A stretch of 64,000 bases of DNA from Devosia sediminis (GTDB lineage Bacteria > Pseudomonadota > Alphaproteobacteria > Rhizobiales > Devosiaceae). The DNA lies in contig NZ_JAEKMH010000001.1 of assembly GCF_016411825.1 (NCBI RefSeq), positions 744,001 through 808,000 on the forward strand, read 5' to 3'. Both the position numbers and the translations under genes were made by a program. Below, piece after piece: positions 25,534 to 36,305 of this stretch (the stretch's first letter is position 1; each line of letters opens with the position of its first letter). The notes below the pieces were generated by a model. It was not told the origin of the DNA, searched no databases, and saw nothing but the letters and a program-made list of their open reading frames with translations.

Positions 25534-25896
25534 TTACTCGTCCTCGGCCCGAGCTCTGTTGTACATCGATATACACTTTTTGAAATGTGCATCCGAGTAG
25601 TGGAGGTTGTGCGGTTCCCCACGCATCTTTTCGTTTCGGAGTGCTTGCGGCTTCACGCCTTCGGCTTCAAGCCAATAATTGACATGGCCGATCTCCATCC
25701 ATTTTTCAGGTCCGGTTTCAGGCCTATGGGCTTTGCGTACCAATAGAGTCACGGCGAGCTTTTGCGTTTCGGATTTAGCAGATCCGGCCTCTAGCGTTTT
25801 CACGGCCAAATCAGTCGCCTCTGCCAAACGCTTATGGTTGATCAACCGCCGGATCTCCACAGCGACCAAATCGACACTATCGGGAATCTTAGCCAT
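25534..25896 (-). CDS. Small protein coupled to the integrase gene
   Basis: 120 residues with an N-terminal helical half (VDLVAVEIRRLINHKRLAEATDLAVKTLEAG) and a C-terminal half rich in aromatic and His residues (GHVNYWLEAEGVKPQALRNEKM; HNLHYSDAHFKKCISMYN). Its first codons overlap the end of the integrase gene by eight bases, suggesting co-expression. No family recognised. Confidence 0.65.
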   Translation of the reverse strand: MAKIPDSVDLVAVEIRRLINHKRLAEATDLAVKTLEAGSAKSETQKLAVTLLVRKAHRPETGPEKWMEIGHVNYWLEAEGVKPQALRNEKMRGEPHNLHYSDAHFKKCISMYNRARAEDE

Positions 25897-27094
25897 TGGC
25901 GCCCCCTCCAGTACAGAAGGCCGCCCAGTCCTCCATCAGCGAGCGTCGCTTCTCGAGGGCGTCGCCGCGGCGATAGGCTCGCTCGGTGGCGTCACCCACT
26001 GCATGGCTTAGTGCGGCTTCAGCGACCTCGCCGGGATGGTTGGTAGTTTCAGCAACCCAGTCTCGAAAGGTACTTCTGAAACCGTGAACGTGAACGTCCA
26101 CCTTCAGCCGACGCAACACTGCGGTTATCGACATATCGCTAAGGGGGCGGCCGGGTCGCTGACCACGAAACACCCAGTCTTCTGGCGTCCGGTCTTTTAG
26201 CTTGACGGACTGCAAAACCTCAATCGCAGCGTTGGTCAAAGGTACTCGGTGCAGCCGCCCCTCTTTCATGCGCTGGGGCGGGATGGTCCACAACTTTCCC
26301 GACAAGTCCATCTCGCTCCAAGGCGCTAATCGCGCTTCTCCGGGCCTTGCTGCCGTCAGGATTGTGAAACGAAGTGCTGCAGCACCCGAGCCTTCGACCT
26401 CAGCCAGCCGCTGCCAAAATGCCGGCAAATCGGCATATGGCAATGCGATCATGTGCTTTTTGGTTTTGTCCTGGGCCGCGAGAAGGTTGTGAATGTGACC
26501 TTTCCCGCGTGCTGGGTTAAGCGCGCTTCGGAGTCCCTTTGATCCGGCATAGTCGAGAACAGATTCAATTCTCATACGGACGCGGCGTGCATGTTCTGGC
26601 ATTTCGGTCCAAATGGGCCGAAGTATGGACAGTACGTCATCCGTTTCGACTTTATCGATTGCGATTGACCGAAGGGGCTTGCAGACTTCCTTTAGCGTCC
26701 GCTCCCACTGCCGGACGTGGTTGTCGTTCGACCAGCCAGGGCGTTTGGCATCAAGAAAGTCGTCGGCGACTTGTCCGAAGTTCTGGATGCCCTGCATTCG
26801 CCTCTTCGCGGCAATGGGGTCAATGCCGCGGGCCAATTGATCGCGCGTCGCCTGAGCCTTCTCGCGTGCGAGAGATAGACTCACCGGCGCCGTTCCGGAT
26901 CCATATGCCCCCAGTCCTAGCTCACGACGCTTCCCATTAAGGTGGAATACGAAAACCCATGAACGGGATAGTGTCCCGGCTTTGGACATGGTGGTCCTTA
27001 GGTAGAGACCATCCCCGTCTGCTATTATCCCCGCGGTCTTTGTCGAAAGTTGCGTAGATTTCAGACGATGTCTGCCAACTCGAGCGCCAGCCAT
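25889..27094 (-). CDS. Tyrosine site-specific integrase
   Basis: The 401-residue protein is a phage/P4-type integrase. An N-terminal DUF4102-like arm-binding domain (about 10-95, DGDGLYLRTT and WVFVFHLNGKRRELGLGAYG) is followed by a core-binding domain and a catalytic domain. Active-site residues are Arg250 (TAARPGEARLAPW), His337 and Arg340 (HVHGFRSTFRDW), His364 and the nucleophile Tyr374 (ERAYRR). It lies 123 bases inside the right attachment site and should recombine the tRNA-Lys 3' end. All catalytic residues are present, so it may be active. Confidence 0.95.
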   Translation of the reverse strand: MAGARVGRHRLKSTQLSTKTAGIIADGDGLYLRTTMSKAGTLSRSWVFVFHLNGKRRELGLGAYGSGTAPVSLSLAREKAQATRDQLARGIDPIAAKRRMQGIQNFGQVADDFLDAKRPGWSNDNHVRQWERTLKEVCKPLRSIAIDKVETDDVLSILRPIWTEMPEHARRVRMRIESVLDYAGSKGLRSALNPARGKGHIHNLLAAQDKTKKHMIALPYADLPAFWQRLAEVEGSGAAALRFTILTAARPGEARLAPWSEMDLSGKLWTIPPQRMKEGRLHRVPLTNAAIEVLQSVKLKDRTPEDWVFRGQRPGRPLSDMSITAVLRRLKVDVHVHGFRSTFRDWVAETTNHPGEVAEAALSHAVGDATERAYRRGDALEKRRSLMEDWAAFCTGGGANG

Positions 27095-27217
27095 TCATAA
27101 GTTCTTTCATAATACGAACGGTTGTCACTATGAGCATGTGCAGACAGTATGCGCAAGCCTGCCGCTCGAAAGGCCCGGAAATCCAGCGTTTTGGTTTGTC
27201 ACTCTTGCCATTGGTGC

Positions 27218-27255
27218 CCAAGGTTCGAGCCCTTGTGCACCCACCAAAGTCCTCC
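27218..27255 (+). repeat. attR: right copy of the 38-bp tRNA-Lys repeat
   Basis: Exact copy of 9373-9410 (tRNA T-arm to nine bases past CCA). It is not part of a complete tRNA. The 271 bases from here to the next gene (27256-27526) hold nothing I can name and are host sequence. Confidence 0.9.
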
Positions 27256-27526
27256 AATCCGTCCAGTAAGTTACAGTCGCTCTTTCATGAAGGGCTTCAC
27301 GCTGGTTCTTGGCTTGTCCAGGTGACGTCGAGTTTCGGTGCGTGGATGGTCAGGGCGTTGCTGGCTCCGCCATTTGGACGTATGCCCGCCATTTTCGTTG
27401 TTATCTTGCCGACCTGTCCAAATCGTCATGCGGTGGATGTGATCTGGACATGTTGGCTGGCTTATCGGTGCCTAGACCACCGACAGGTGGTGCCAACCTG
27501 ATTGCCCCCTCAGCAAGGACACCGCG

Positions 27527-28411
27527 ATGACTTCCCACGATGATGATCACCATGACCACGACCTGGGCTTTGCCCATGACCTGCCCCTCATGCTGGGGCG
27601 GCGCAAATTGCTCGCCCTGATGGGCGGGGTGGGCCTCGTGTCGCTGACCGGCGGTGCGGCCGCAGCCCTCGAATGCGTGGCGCTGCCGTGGGAAACGGCC
27701 GGCCCTTATCCGGCCGATGGCACCAATGTGCGGAACGGCCAGGTGGTCAACGCGCTGACCGAGCAGGGCGTCATCCGCCAGGACCTGCGCACCTCGTTTG
27801 GCGCGCTGACGCCGGTGGCCGACGGCCTGCAGCTCGATCTCGAGCTGACCCTGGTCAATGCGGATGGCTGCACGCCGCTCGCGGACCATGCCATCTATCT
27901 CTGGCACTGCGACACGACCGGGAATTACTCGCTCTACGATCTTCCCGATGCTAATTTTCTGCGCGGGGTCGGCGTGGCCGATAGCGAGGGAAAGGTTCGG
28001 TTCACCACCATTTTCCCCGGCTGCTACGATGGCCGCTGGCCGCACCTGCATTTCGAGGTCTTTGAAAGCGTCGAGGCTGCCGTCAGCGGGGAGGCGTCCA
28101 TCCTCACCGCGCAGATTGCCCTGCCGGAAGGCGCCAGCGCCGAGGTCTATGCGACCGACGCCCGCTACAGCAATGGCACGCAGAATCTCAGCCGCATTTC
28201 GATCGCGACAGACATGGTCTTTGCCGACAACAGCGCCGACGAGATCGCGCAGCAGACGCTGGCACTGGTTGGCGACCCGGCAAGCGGGTTCCGGGGGACG
28301 GTGACGATTCCGGTGGATCTGACTGCCGAGCGCAGCTCGGGCGGCATGATGGCGCCACCCGATGGCATGGGCGCCGGTGGTCCGCCTCCGGGCCAGCCGC
28401 CCCGGAGCTGA
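27527..28411 (+). CDS. Tat-exported intradiol ring-cleavage dioxygenase-like protein
   Basis: 294 residues. It has a twin-arginine signal (GRRKLLALMGG, about residues 25-35, then a hydrophobic stretch and AAA). The domain resembles intradiol dioxygenases, with candidate Fe3+ ligands in HCDTTGNYSLY (tyrosines) and in GRWPHLHFEVF (two histidines). Members oxidise catechol-type compounds; exported ones have unknown substrates. Histidine-rich N-terminus (HDDDHHDHD) and a Met/Gly/Pro tail could bind metal. First host gene after the element. Confidence 0.85.
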   Translation: MTSHDDDHHDHDLGFAHDLPLMLGRRKLLALMGGVGLVSLTGGAAAALECVALPWETAGPYPADGTNVRNGQVVNALTEQGVIRQDLRTSFGALTPVADGLQLDLELTLVNADGCTPLADHAIYLWHCDTTGNYSLYDLPDANFLRGVGVADSEGKVRFTTIFPGCYDGRWPHLHFEVFESVEAAVSGEASILTAQIALPEGASAEVYATDARYSNGTQNLSRISIATDMVFADNSADEIAQQTLALVGDPASGFRGTVTIPVDLTAERSSGGMMAPPDGMGAGGPPPGQPPRS

Positions 28412-28572
28412 TTGGGGGCGCCAACCTGTCACCAAGCTGACGGGAGCAGCGCCGAAACCCCCACGAAATGGAACTTTCGGATTGTTTGATCGCATGCCCC
28501 CTTGATGTGCCGGACGCGCGGCAGTAGCAGCGTGGTCACGACTTTGTTATGCGCCCCGCAAGGACTGTGCTC

Positions 28573-29274
28573 ATGTTCGGTATCGATCCGAGTTTCCTCT
28601 CTTCCCTCCTCCAGGTCATCATGATCGACCTGGTGCTGGCGGGCGATAATGCCGTGGTCATCGGCCTTGCCGCTGCCGGCCTCGCCCCCGACCTGCGCCG
28701 CCGGGCCATCCTGATCGGCATCCTGGCGGCGACGGCGCTGCGCATCGGCTTTGCGCTGATCACCACGCAGCTCCTTTCGCTGGGCGGTGGCCTCTTGATC
28801 GCGGGCGGCCTGCTGCTGCTCTACGTCTGCTGGAAGATGTATCGCGAGCTGACCGTTCCGCACGAGGAAGAGGGCGAAGCCACCGAGGCGCTGTCGGACG
28901 CCGACCACAATGCCGACGGCACCGTGGCCGGCAAGGCGCCCAAGAAGACGCTGCGCCAGGCGGTCATCCAGATCATCATTGCCGACGTTTCCATGTCGCT
29001 CGACAACGTGCTGGCGGTGGCCGGCGCGGCTCAGCATCACTTCGAAGCGCTGATCTTCGGCCTTGCCCTTTCGGTCGTGCTGATGGGCGTGGCCGCGACC
29101 TTCATCGCGCGCCTGCTGCATCGCTATCGCTGGATCGCCTGGATCGGCCTCATCATGATCCTCTTCGTGGCCATCCGCATGTTCCTCGAAGGCCTCGGCG
29201 CCTTTGTCGACATCCCAGCCATTCCGCTGCTCTATACGCCGCATGCCGAAGCTGCCGCTGCCGCGGCCCACTGA
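28573..29274 (+). CDS. TerC-family membrane protein (YjbE type)
   Basis: ATG 28573 has AAGGA eight bases upstream; the earlier in-frame ATG at 28549 lacks one. The 233-residue protein has seven or eight transmembrane helices and the two repeated acidic motifs of the family: IMIDLVLAGDNAVVIGLA near the N-terminus and IIIADVSMSLDNVLAVAG in the second half. A His/Asp-rich loop (SDADHNADG) lies between them. TerC proteins are linked to Mn2+ export and metalation of secreted enzymes. No yybP-ykoY riboswitch was recognised upstream. Confidence 0.9.
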   Translation: MFGIDPSFLSSLLQVIMIDLVLAGDNAVVIGLAAAGLAPDLRRRAILIGILAATALRIGFALITTQLLSLGGGLLIAGGLLLLYVCWKMYRELTVPHEEEGEATEALSDADHNADGTVAGKAPKKTLRQAVIQIIIADVSMSLDNVLAVAGAAQHHFEALIFGLALSVVLMGVAATFIARLLHRYRWIAWIGLIMILFVAIRMFLEGLGAFVDIPAIPLLYTPHAEAAAAAAH

Positions 29275-29422
29275 AGCGCCGAACCCGTGAATGGCTCCCC
29301 GGAGCCATTCACCCGCCGCTAACCAAGGCGCGATGTTTGCGGCATTGTACGGGCGGTAATAGGGAAATCCTCACCCTGCTTGTCTAGCCTTCGCTCAACT
29401 GATCGAGCCGGAAGCTACGCCA

Positions 29423-30598
29423 ATGTCCGCCACAGCAGGATTTACCATTGCCGCGCAGAACCTGGCCGCGCCGACGGCCGGTCGTGCTTCCGTCCCAGCG
29501 CTGACGACCCGCAAGGTCGATGGGCACGAATGGGACGCTGTCATTTCCCGCTTCGACGGCGTCTGTCAGGAACAGCTCCATGCCTTCGCGGCGATCCGCT
29601 GGCCCGGTGTCACGCCAGAGCCGCGCCTCTTCGAGCGGCAGGGCCGCTTCGTCGGTGGTGCGCTGGTCATGGTGCAGCGCCTGCCGCTGGGCCTTGCCAG
29701 CATTGCCATAATCAAGTGGGGCCCGATGCTGGCGGACGCCAAGGCGGCCGACGCTGCCGCCACCTATGCGGGCATGATGGAAGCGCTGGTTGCCGAATAT
29801 GCCGTCGAACGGGGCATGATGCTCTCTGTGCTGCCGCATGCGGCCCCCGGCGAGCGCAATGACGAATATCATGCGCTCAGGGCACGCGGGTTCAAGCGCG
29901 GCGCAGTGCTGCGTTTTCCCGATCGCTATCTCGTCAACCTGCGCCTCTCCGACGAGGCGCAGCGCAAGAGTTTCGACCAGACCTGGCGCCGCCAGCTCAA
30001 CAAGTCGGAAAAGTCCGAACTCAGTTTCGAGCACGCTGGCGCCGAGCGGATCGACGAGTTCAAGACGCTCTATGCCGCGATGAGCGACCGCAAGCAGTTT
30101 CCTGATTATTCGGCCTTCGACACGCTCGACGCCCTGATGGCGCTCGACGAGCCGCTGCGGCCCGAGCTGTTCTTCGTTCGCCATGCGGGCGAGGTCGTCT
30201 ACGGCGCGCTGATCTTCAAGGCAGGCCAGCGGGCCGTTTACCTCTATGGCGCCAGCAATGACCAGGCCCTGCCGTTGCGGGCCGGTTACTTCATGCACTG
30301 GCACATCATCCGCTGGCTGCGCGACCATACCAATGCGAGCTGGTATGACCTGGGTGGCACCGACGGCTTTCAGGGCCTCCATCAGTTCAAGAAGGGCATG
30401 GTGGGCGCCGAGGGCGTCATCAGGCCGGTGCCGCCTGTCGCCAACTATGCCCACCGCCCCCTGGCCTATATGCTGGGCGCCGGCGCATTCGGGGCACGCG
30501 AACTCTACAACGAGCTGCGCCGCCGCGTGGAAATGGTGCGCCCGTCGCGGGCCAGGCCCGACCAGCCGCCAGCATCGCTGCCTGCGGACCTGCAATGA
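29423..30598 (+). CDS. FemAB/GNAT-like aminoacyl- or acyltransferase
   Basis: 391 residues. The pattern is that of FemX/FemAB-related proteins with two GNAT-like halves: the second half has RHAGEVVYGALIFKAGQRAVYLYGAS and YDLGGTDGFQGLHQFKKGM, the hallmark of the bacterial peptidoglycan-bridge and related transferases. In Gram-negative bacteria such proteins usually modify polysaccharides or exported sugars with an acyl group. The stop overlaps the ATG of a flippase gene by four bases, so a role in modification of an exported polysaccharide is likely. Confidence 0.8.
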   Translation: MSATAGFTIAAQNLAAPTAGRASVPALTTRKVDGHEWDAVISRFDGVCQEQLHAFAAIRWPGVTPEPRLFERQGRFVGGALVMVQRLPLGLASIAIIKWGPMLADAKAADAAATYAGMMEALVAEYAVERGMMLSVLPHAAPGERNDEYHALRARGFKRGAVLRFPDRYLVNLRLSDEAQRKSFDQTWRRQLNKSEKSELSFEHAGAERIDEFKTLYAAMSDRKQFPDYSAFDTLDALMALDEPLRPELFFVRHAGEVVYGALIFKAGQRAVYLYGASNDQALPLRAGYFMHWHIIRWLRDHTNASWYDLGGTDGFQGLHQFKKGMVGAEGVIRPVPPVANYAHRPLAYMLGAGAFGARELYNELRRRVEMVRPSRARPDQPPASLPADLQ

Positions 30599-31917
30599 GT
30601 TTCGCGCGGCGCCTGGCGTCGCAATCGACCATCATCTTCGCCGGCCGCCTGTTCGGCGCGGGCCTGATCTTCCTGGTGCAGGCGTTTATCGCCCGGGCCT
30701 GGGGTGCGGCGCTTCTGGGCGAATATCTCGTCGTCATCGCCACCGTAAACCTCATCGCCGTCGCCATGCCGCTCGGCTTCCAAACCATCGGCACCTATTT
30801 CGCCGCCGAATACCGGGCGCGCGGGGACCGGTGGCAACTCGTGGCATTCCTCGTCCGCGCCTATGGCCATGTGCTCGCGGCGCTGGTGTTGCTGCTGATT
30901 GCCGGCCCTTTCGTCATGGAGGCGCTGGGGCAGGGCGGGCAGGTGCTCTCCACCTATTTCGTGCCGGTCGCCTTGCTCGCGCTGGCCACGGCGCTGGTCT
31001 ATGTCAATGGCGCGGTGCTGGTGGGCCTCAAGCGCCCGTTTGCCGGTTTCTTCGCCGACGGCATTTTCCGTCCGATGATGGTTCTCGGCACCGTTTTGGG
31101 CTGCGCTGCCTTTTTCGGCACGCCTGAGGCTGCCTTTGGTGCCATGCTGTGGATCACGGCCTTCGGCTATGTCGCCATCGCCCTCGTGCACCTGGGCTTC
31201 GTTCTGTTCACCCTGCCAAGGGTCCAGGAAACCGCCGAAGGCCGCCCGGCGGAAGGGCGCCGCTGGTGGCGCTTCGCCGCGCCCTGGGTGCTCATCACCA
31301 TTGCCACCGACTTTTTCTTCGACATCGACCTATTGCTGCTGGCCAACCTGCTTGACCGCGAGGAACTGGCGATCTTCGGCGTCTGCACCCGCATCTTTGC
31401 CCTCGTGTCCTTCGGCGTGGCCGCCGTCTATGCGGTGATCCTGCCCGACATGTTCGAGAGCGAAGCCAAGGCCGACCGCGCCGCGTTCCACCGCAAGGTG
31501 GGCGAGGCGAACCTGGCGGCGAGCGTGGTATCGCTGGCCCTGTTCGCCCTGGTATTGGTGGGTGGTCCCTTTGCGCTGATGCTGTTCGGGCCGGAATTCA
31601 CCGACGGCGCCCTGCCGCTGGCGATCCTCTGCCTGGCTCTGGTGGTGCGGTCGGCCATGGGGCCGGCTTCCATGGTGCTCTCCATCCATGACCGGCCCTG
31701 GGCGAGCCTGCCGGCCGTGCTGCTGGGCGTGGTCATGCTGGTGCTGGGCAATATCGTTCTGGTGCCGATGCTGCACCTGGTGGGCGCTGCACTCGCCGCC
31801 CTCATCGCCATCGCCGTCTGGTCGCTTGGCCTCTGGCTCATCGCCATGCGCACGACCGGGATCGATGTCTCGATCCTGCAATGGTTCAAGTCGCGGAAGC
31901 TGGTGGCGGCGGAGTAG
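30595..31917 (+). CDS. Polysaccharide/lipid-linked oligosaccharide flippase (MATE/Wzx-like)
   Basis: 440 residues with about twelve to fourteen hydrophobic helices and short basic loops, as in Wzx/MviN-type flippases. The N-terminal FARRLASQSTIIFAGRLFGAGLIFLVQ is typical. It would move an undecaprenyl- or polyprenyl-linked sugar unit across the inner membrane. Coupled to the FemAB-like gene (ATGA overlap). No other polysaccharide genes are adjacent, so the unit may be a small modification pathway. Confidence 0.87.
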   Translation: MSFARRLASQSTIIFAGRLFGAGLIFLVQAFIARAWGAALLGEYLVVIATVNLIAVAMPLGFQTIGTYFAAEYRARGDRWQLVAFLVRAYGHVLAALVLLLIAGPFVMEALGQGGQVLSTYFVPVALLALATALVYVNGAVLVGLKRPFAGFFADGIFRPMMVLGTVLGCAAFFGTPEAAFGAMLWITAFGYVAIALVHLGFVLFTLPRVQETAEGRPAEGRRWWRFAAPWVLITIATDFFFDIDLLLLANLLDREELAIFGVCTRIFALVSFGVAAVYAVILPDMFESEAKADRAAFHRKVGEANLAASVVSLALFALVLVGGPFALMLFGPEFTDGALPLAILCLALVVRSAMGPASMVLSIHDRPWASLPAVLLGVVMLVLGNIVLVPMLHLVGAALAALIAIAVWSLGLWLIAMRTTGIDVSILQWFKSRKLVAAE

Positions 31918-32056
31918 GTCGCCTACGCTCCCTGACAGCCTCTTTCACCCGTTCAATCGCTTCTTCGAGGGGGACGGGTGGGCGTGGATCTGCCAACGAG
32001 CGAGCGATGCGATCCCGAATGTCTTTCACAGATGCGGGCTTTTCAAAGTCGCGCAT
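31886..32056 (-). CDS. Small charged protein, unknown function
   Basis: ATG 32056 has GAGG nine bases upstream, giving 56 residues: VKDIRDRIARSLADPRPPVPLEEAIERVKEAVRERRR, followed by a Pro-rich tail. It is helical and strongly charged, resembling a small regulator. It overlaps the end of the convergent flippase gene by 32 bases and follows the acetyltransferase gene by 64 bases on the same strand. Family unknown. Confidence 0.45.
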   Translation of the reverse strand: MRDFEKPASVKDIRDRIARSLADPRPPVPLEEAIERVKEAVRERRRPTPPPPASAT

Positions 32057-32120
32057 TGTCTGTCGCCTCACACAGCGTAGCAATCGAGCGCGACAACAAT
32101 TGCATTGAGTGGCGGTGAAG

Positions 32121-32684
32121 TCACGCCCCGACCAATCCCTTCAGCCGGTTCTTGATCCGTCCGAGGCGGCCGACATAGCCTTGGTCGTAGGCGACGTCGG
32201 GGCGGGTATAGAACTTTTCGATAAGCAGATAGTCCTGGCCGAAGATGTGCTGCTCGAGCAATGCGGTCTCGCGGTAGCCGTAGCGCTTGAGCAGGGCCCG
32301 GGCGACCTCGTTTTCCGGCCGGACGAAGGTATAGGCCTTGTGGAAGCGGGTATTGTCCCAGTGCTCGTCGAACTGGCGCATGCCGAAGAGCCCGAGCTTG
32401 CTCTGGCGGTGGCTGGGAAAGACCCAGCTCCAGTAGCGGAAGATGGAGCCGCATTCAGGCCCCGACACCATGGCGCCGCCCGGCACCCCGTCGGCGCACA
32501 TGAGCATGATGTGCCAGGGATCGATGGCCATCAGCCCCTTGAGGAAAGCCTTGTTGAGCCGCGCGGCCTCGTGCGCCTTGAAGCGATCATTGTAGTGCGG
32601 CGAGGTCAGGATGACGTCGCTTAACTCGCGATGGACGAGGTCGAGGTCCGCATGAGTGGCGGCCCTGATGGTCATTTCAGCCAT
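32121..32684 (-). CDS. GNAT-family N-acetyltransferase
   Basis: Starts at ATG 32684 behind GAGGAG. The 187-residue protein begins MAEMTIRAATHADLDLVHREL, has central strands with WHIMLMCADG and SIFRYWSWVFPS, and near the end HKAYTFVRPENEVARALLKRYGYRE, the acetyl-CoA-binding helix typical of GNAT enzymes. Acceptor unknown. It is divergent from acs. Confidence 0.72.
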   Translation of the reverse strand: MAEMTIRAATHADLDLVHRELSDVILTSPHYNDRFKAHEAARLNKAFLKGLMAIDPWHIMLMCADGVPGGAMVSGPECGSIFRYWSWVFPSHRQSKLGLFGMRQFDEHWDNTRFHKAYTFVRPENEVARALLKRYGYRETALLEQHIFGQDYLLIEKFYTRPDVAYDQGYVGRLGRIKNRLKGLVGA

Positions 32685-32866
32685 GATGCGGCTCCTCACC
32701 GGCGAAGGCAGGCGGAAATCCTAGCCCCTGCGGGTTAACAGGCTGTGCCCTGCCAAACCGGCAAACACCCATGCCCGAAATAGAAATGGAGTTGGCGACC
32801 CCGGCCCTTGCCGCCATGGGAGTGGAACACTAGAACGGTTGATGGGAGAGATAAGGGAGGATGACG

Positions 32867-34819
<1,953 letters not shown>

Positions 34820-34833
34820 TCGAACAAAAAAAA

Positions 34834-34862
34834 CGGGCGGTGGCACCACGTACCGCCGCCCG
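34834..34862 (+). terminator. Terminator-like hairpin after acs
   Basis: A 7-bp stem (34834-34840 with 34856-34862), preceded by an A-run and followed within four bases by TTTT. 14 bases after the acs stop. It may work in both directions. Confidence 0.5.
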
Positions 34863-34973
34863 AAAGTTTTGGCGCGGGTCACGGCGAAGGTTGAAAACGC
34901 CGAACCCCTTGCACCATGGCCGAAGAATTGCGCGACGGAATTTATTCCGCATGACGCATTTGGGTCATGAAAC

Positions 34974-36116
34974 ATGGTGTCGCCGCGTTTTGCTGATCAC
35001 ATTGCTCGTCCGTTTTTCATTTCCGGTGTTTGCTTGCTTCGTTTCGCGCTGATTTCCGCCGCCACCCTCATGTCCGTCACCACGCTCCAGGCCCAGACGC
35101 TGGAGCAGATGGCAGGGCAGATGATCATTGTCGGGTTCGAGGGAGACAGCGCCGGCGATGCCGGGGTCAAGGCCGTGACCGATGATCTGGCGGCCGGGCG
35201 GCTGGGCGGCGTGATGTTCCTCAAGAAGAACGTCGCGAGCCTCGATACGGTCAGCGACATGAACGCCCAGTTCCGCGCAGCCTCGCCGGACCTGCCGCCC
35301 TTCATCACCATCGACCAGGAAGGCGGCGCGGTCGAACGGCTCACCAAGGATGTCGGCTTCACCGAAATCCCCAATGCCGCGACGGTTGCCGAGCGCGACA
35401 CTCCCGACGAGGCCGAGGCCCTTTATGGCGAGATGGCCGCGAGCATTGCCGAGCTCGGTTTCACGGTCAATTTCGGGCCGGTGGCCGATCTCAACACCAA
35501 TACGGAGAACCAGGTCATTGCCCGCTTCGGCCGATCGTTTTCGGCCGATCCGGACGTGGTGACCGCCTATGACACGGCCTTCATTGCCGGGCACCGGGCA
35601 GCGGGCGTCGCCACCGCGCTCAAGCATTTCCCCGGCCATGGCTCGTCGACCGCCGACAGCCATGAGGGCTTTGTCGACATCACCGAGAGCTGGGATGCGG
35701 TGGAACTCGAACCCTACCGGGCGCTGATCGCCGCCGACATGGTGGACATGGTCATGGTGGGACACCTCTACCATGCCGATTATGCCGACGCGGACGGGGA
35801 GACGCCGTCCTCGCTGTCGCCGCGCTGGATCGACGGTGTGCTGCGCGAGGAACTGGGCTTTGCGGGCGTGGTGATCAGCGACGACCTCGAAATGGGCGCC
35901 ATCCGCGATCACTTCACGCTCGAGGAGACGGTGACCAAGGCGGTGCGCGCGGGCATGGATATCCTCTTGTTTTCCAACACGGCCGACTACCGGGCGGGCC
36001 TCACCGATGAAGTGCTGGCCATCCTCTTGGCCGAGGCCGAGGCCGATCCGGACTTGGCCGCCCGCATCGAGCAGAGCTATGAGCGCATCGCGGCACTGAA
36101 GGCGCGGCTCGACTGA
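34974..36116 (+). CDS. Exported family 3 glycoside hydrolase (beta-N-acetylhexosaminidase-like)
   Basis: 380 residues. A hydrophobic leader (about residues 13-40) ending in LQA looks like a signal peptide. The GH3 TIM barrel has IDQEGGAVERL (about 114-123), KHFPGHGSSTADSHE at 217-231 with the His of the catalytic pair, and ISDDLEMGAI with the nucleophile at Asp303/304. This is the NagZ-type pattern, acting on beta-N-acetylglucosaminides in cell-wall recycling. NagZ is normally cytoplasmic, so an exported version may act in the periplasm. The true start may lie later than 34974. Confidence 0.85.
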   Translation: MVSPRFADHIARPFFISGVCLLRFALISAATLMSVTTLQAQTLEQMAGQMIIVGFEGDSAGDAGVKAVTDDLAAGRLGGVMFLKKNVASLDTVSDMNAQFRAASPDLPPFITIDQEGGAVERLTKDVGFTEIPNAATVAERDTPDEAEALYGEMAASIAELGFTVNFGPVADLNTNTENQVIARFGRSFSADPDVVTAYDTAFIAGHRAAGVATALKHFPGHGSSTADSHEGFVDITESWDAVELEPYRALIAADMVDMVMVGHLYHADYADADGETPSSLSPRWIDGVLREELGFAGVVISDDLEMGAIRDHFTLEETVTKAVRAGMDILLFSNTADYRAGLTDEVLAILLAEAEADPDLAARIEQSYERIAALKARLD

Positions 36117-36305
36117 TCCGGCTTTCCCCGGCTTTCCTGGTGACCGATATTTGCTAAGCCGGGCTTGGGCGATAAGATGCGTGCCCCGAGCGTCGTGTTC
36201 TCGTCCTGATTCACAAACGCGCTCTATCTGTTTGTCGAGCCTGTTCTTTTCGGAAATCCGGGAATTTGCTGTTCCGGGCCGTGCTCTTCAGGAGGCCGAA
36301 GGCTG

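Noticed and set aside
28412..28572. Possible Mn2+ (yybP-ykoY) riboswitch before the TerC-family gene
   Set aside because: The conserved loop sequences of that riboswitch were not found by eye.
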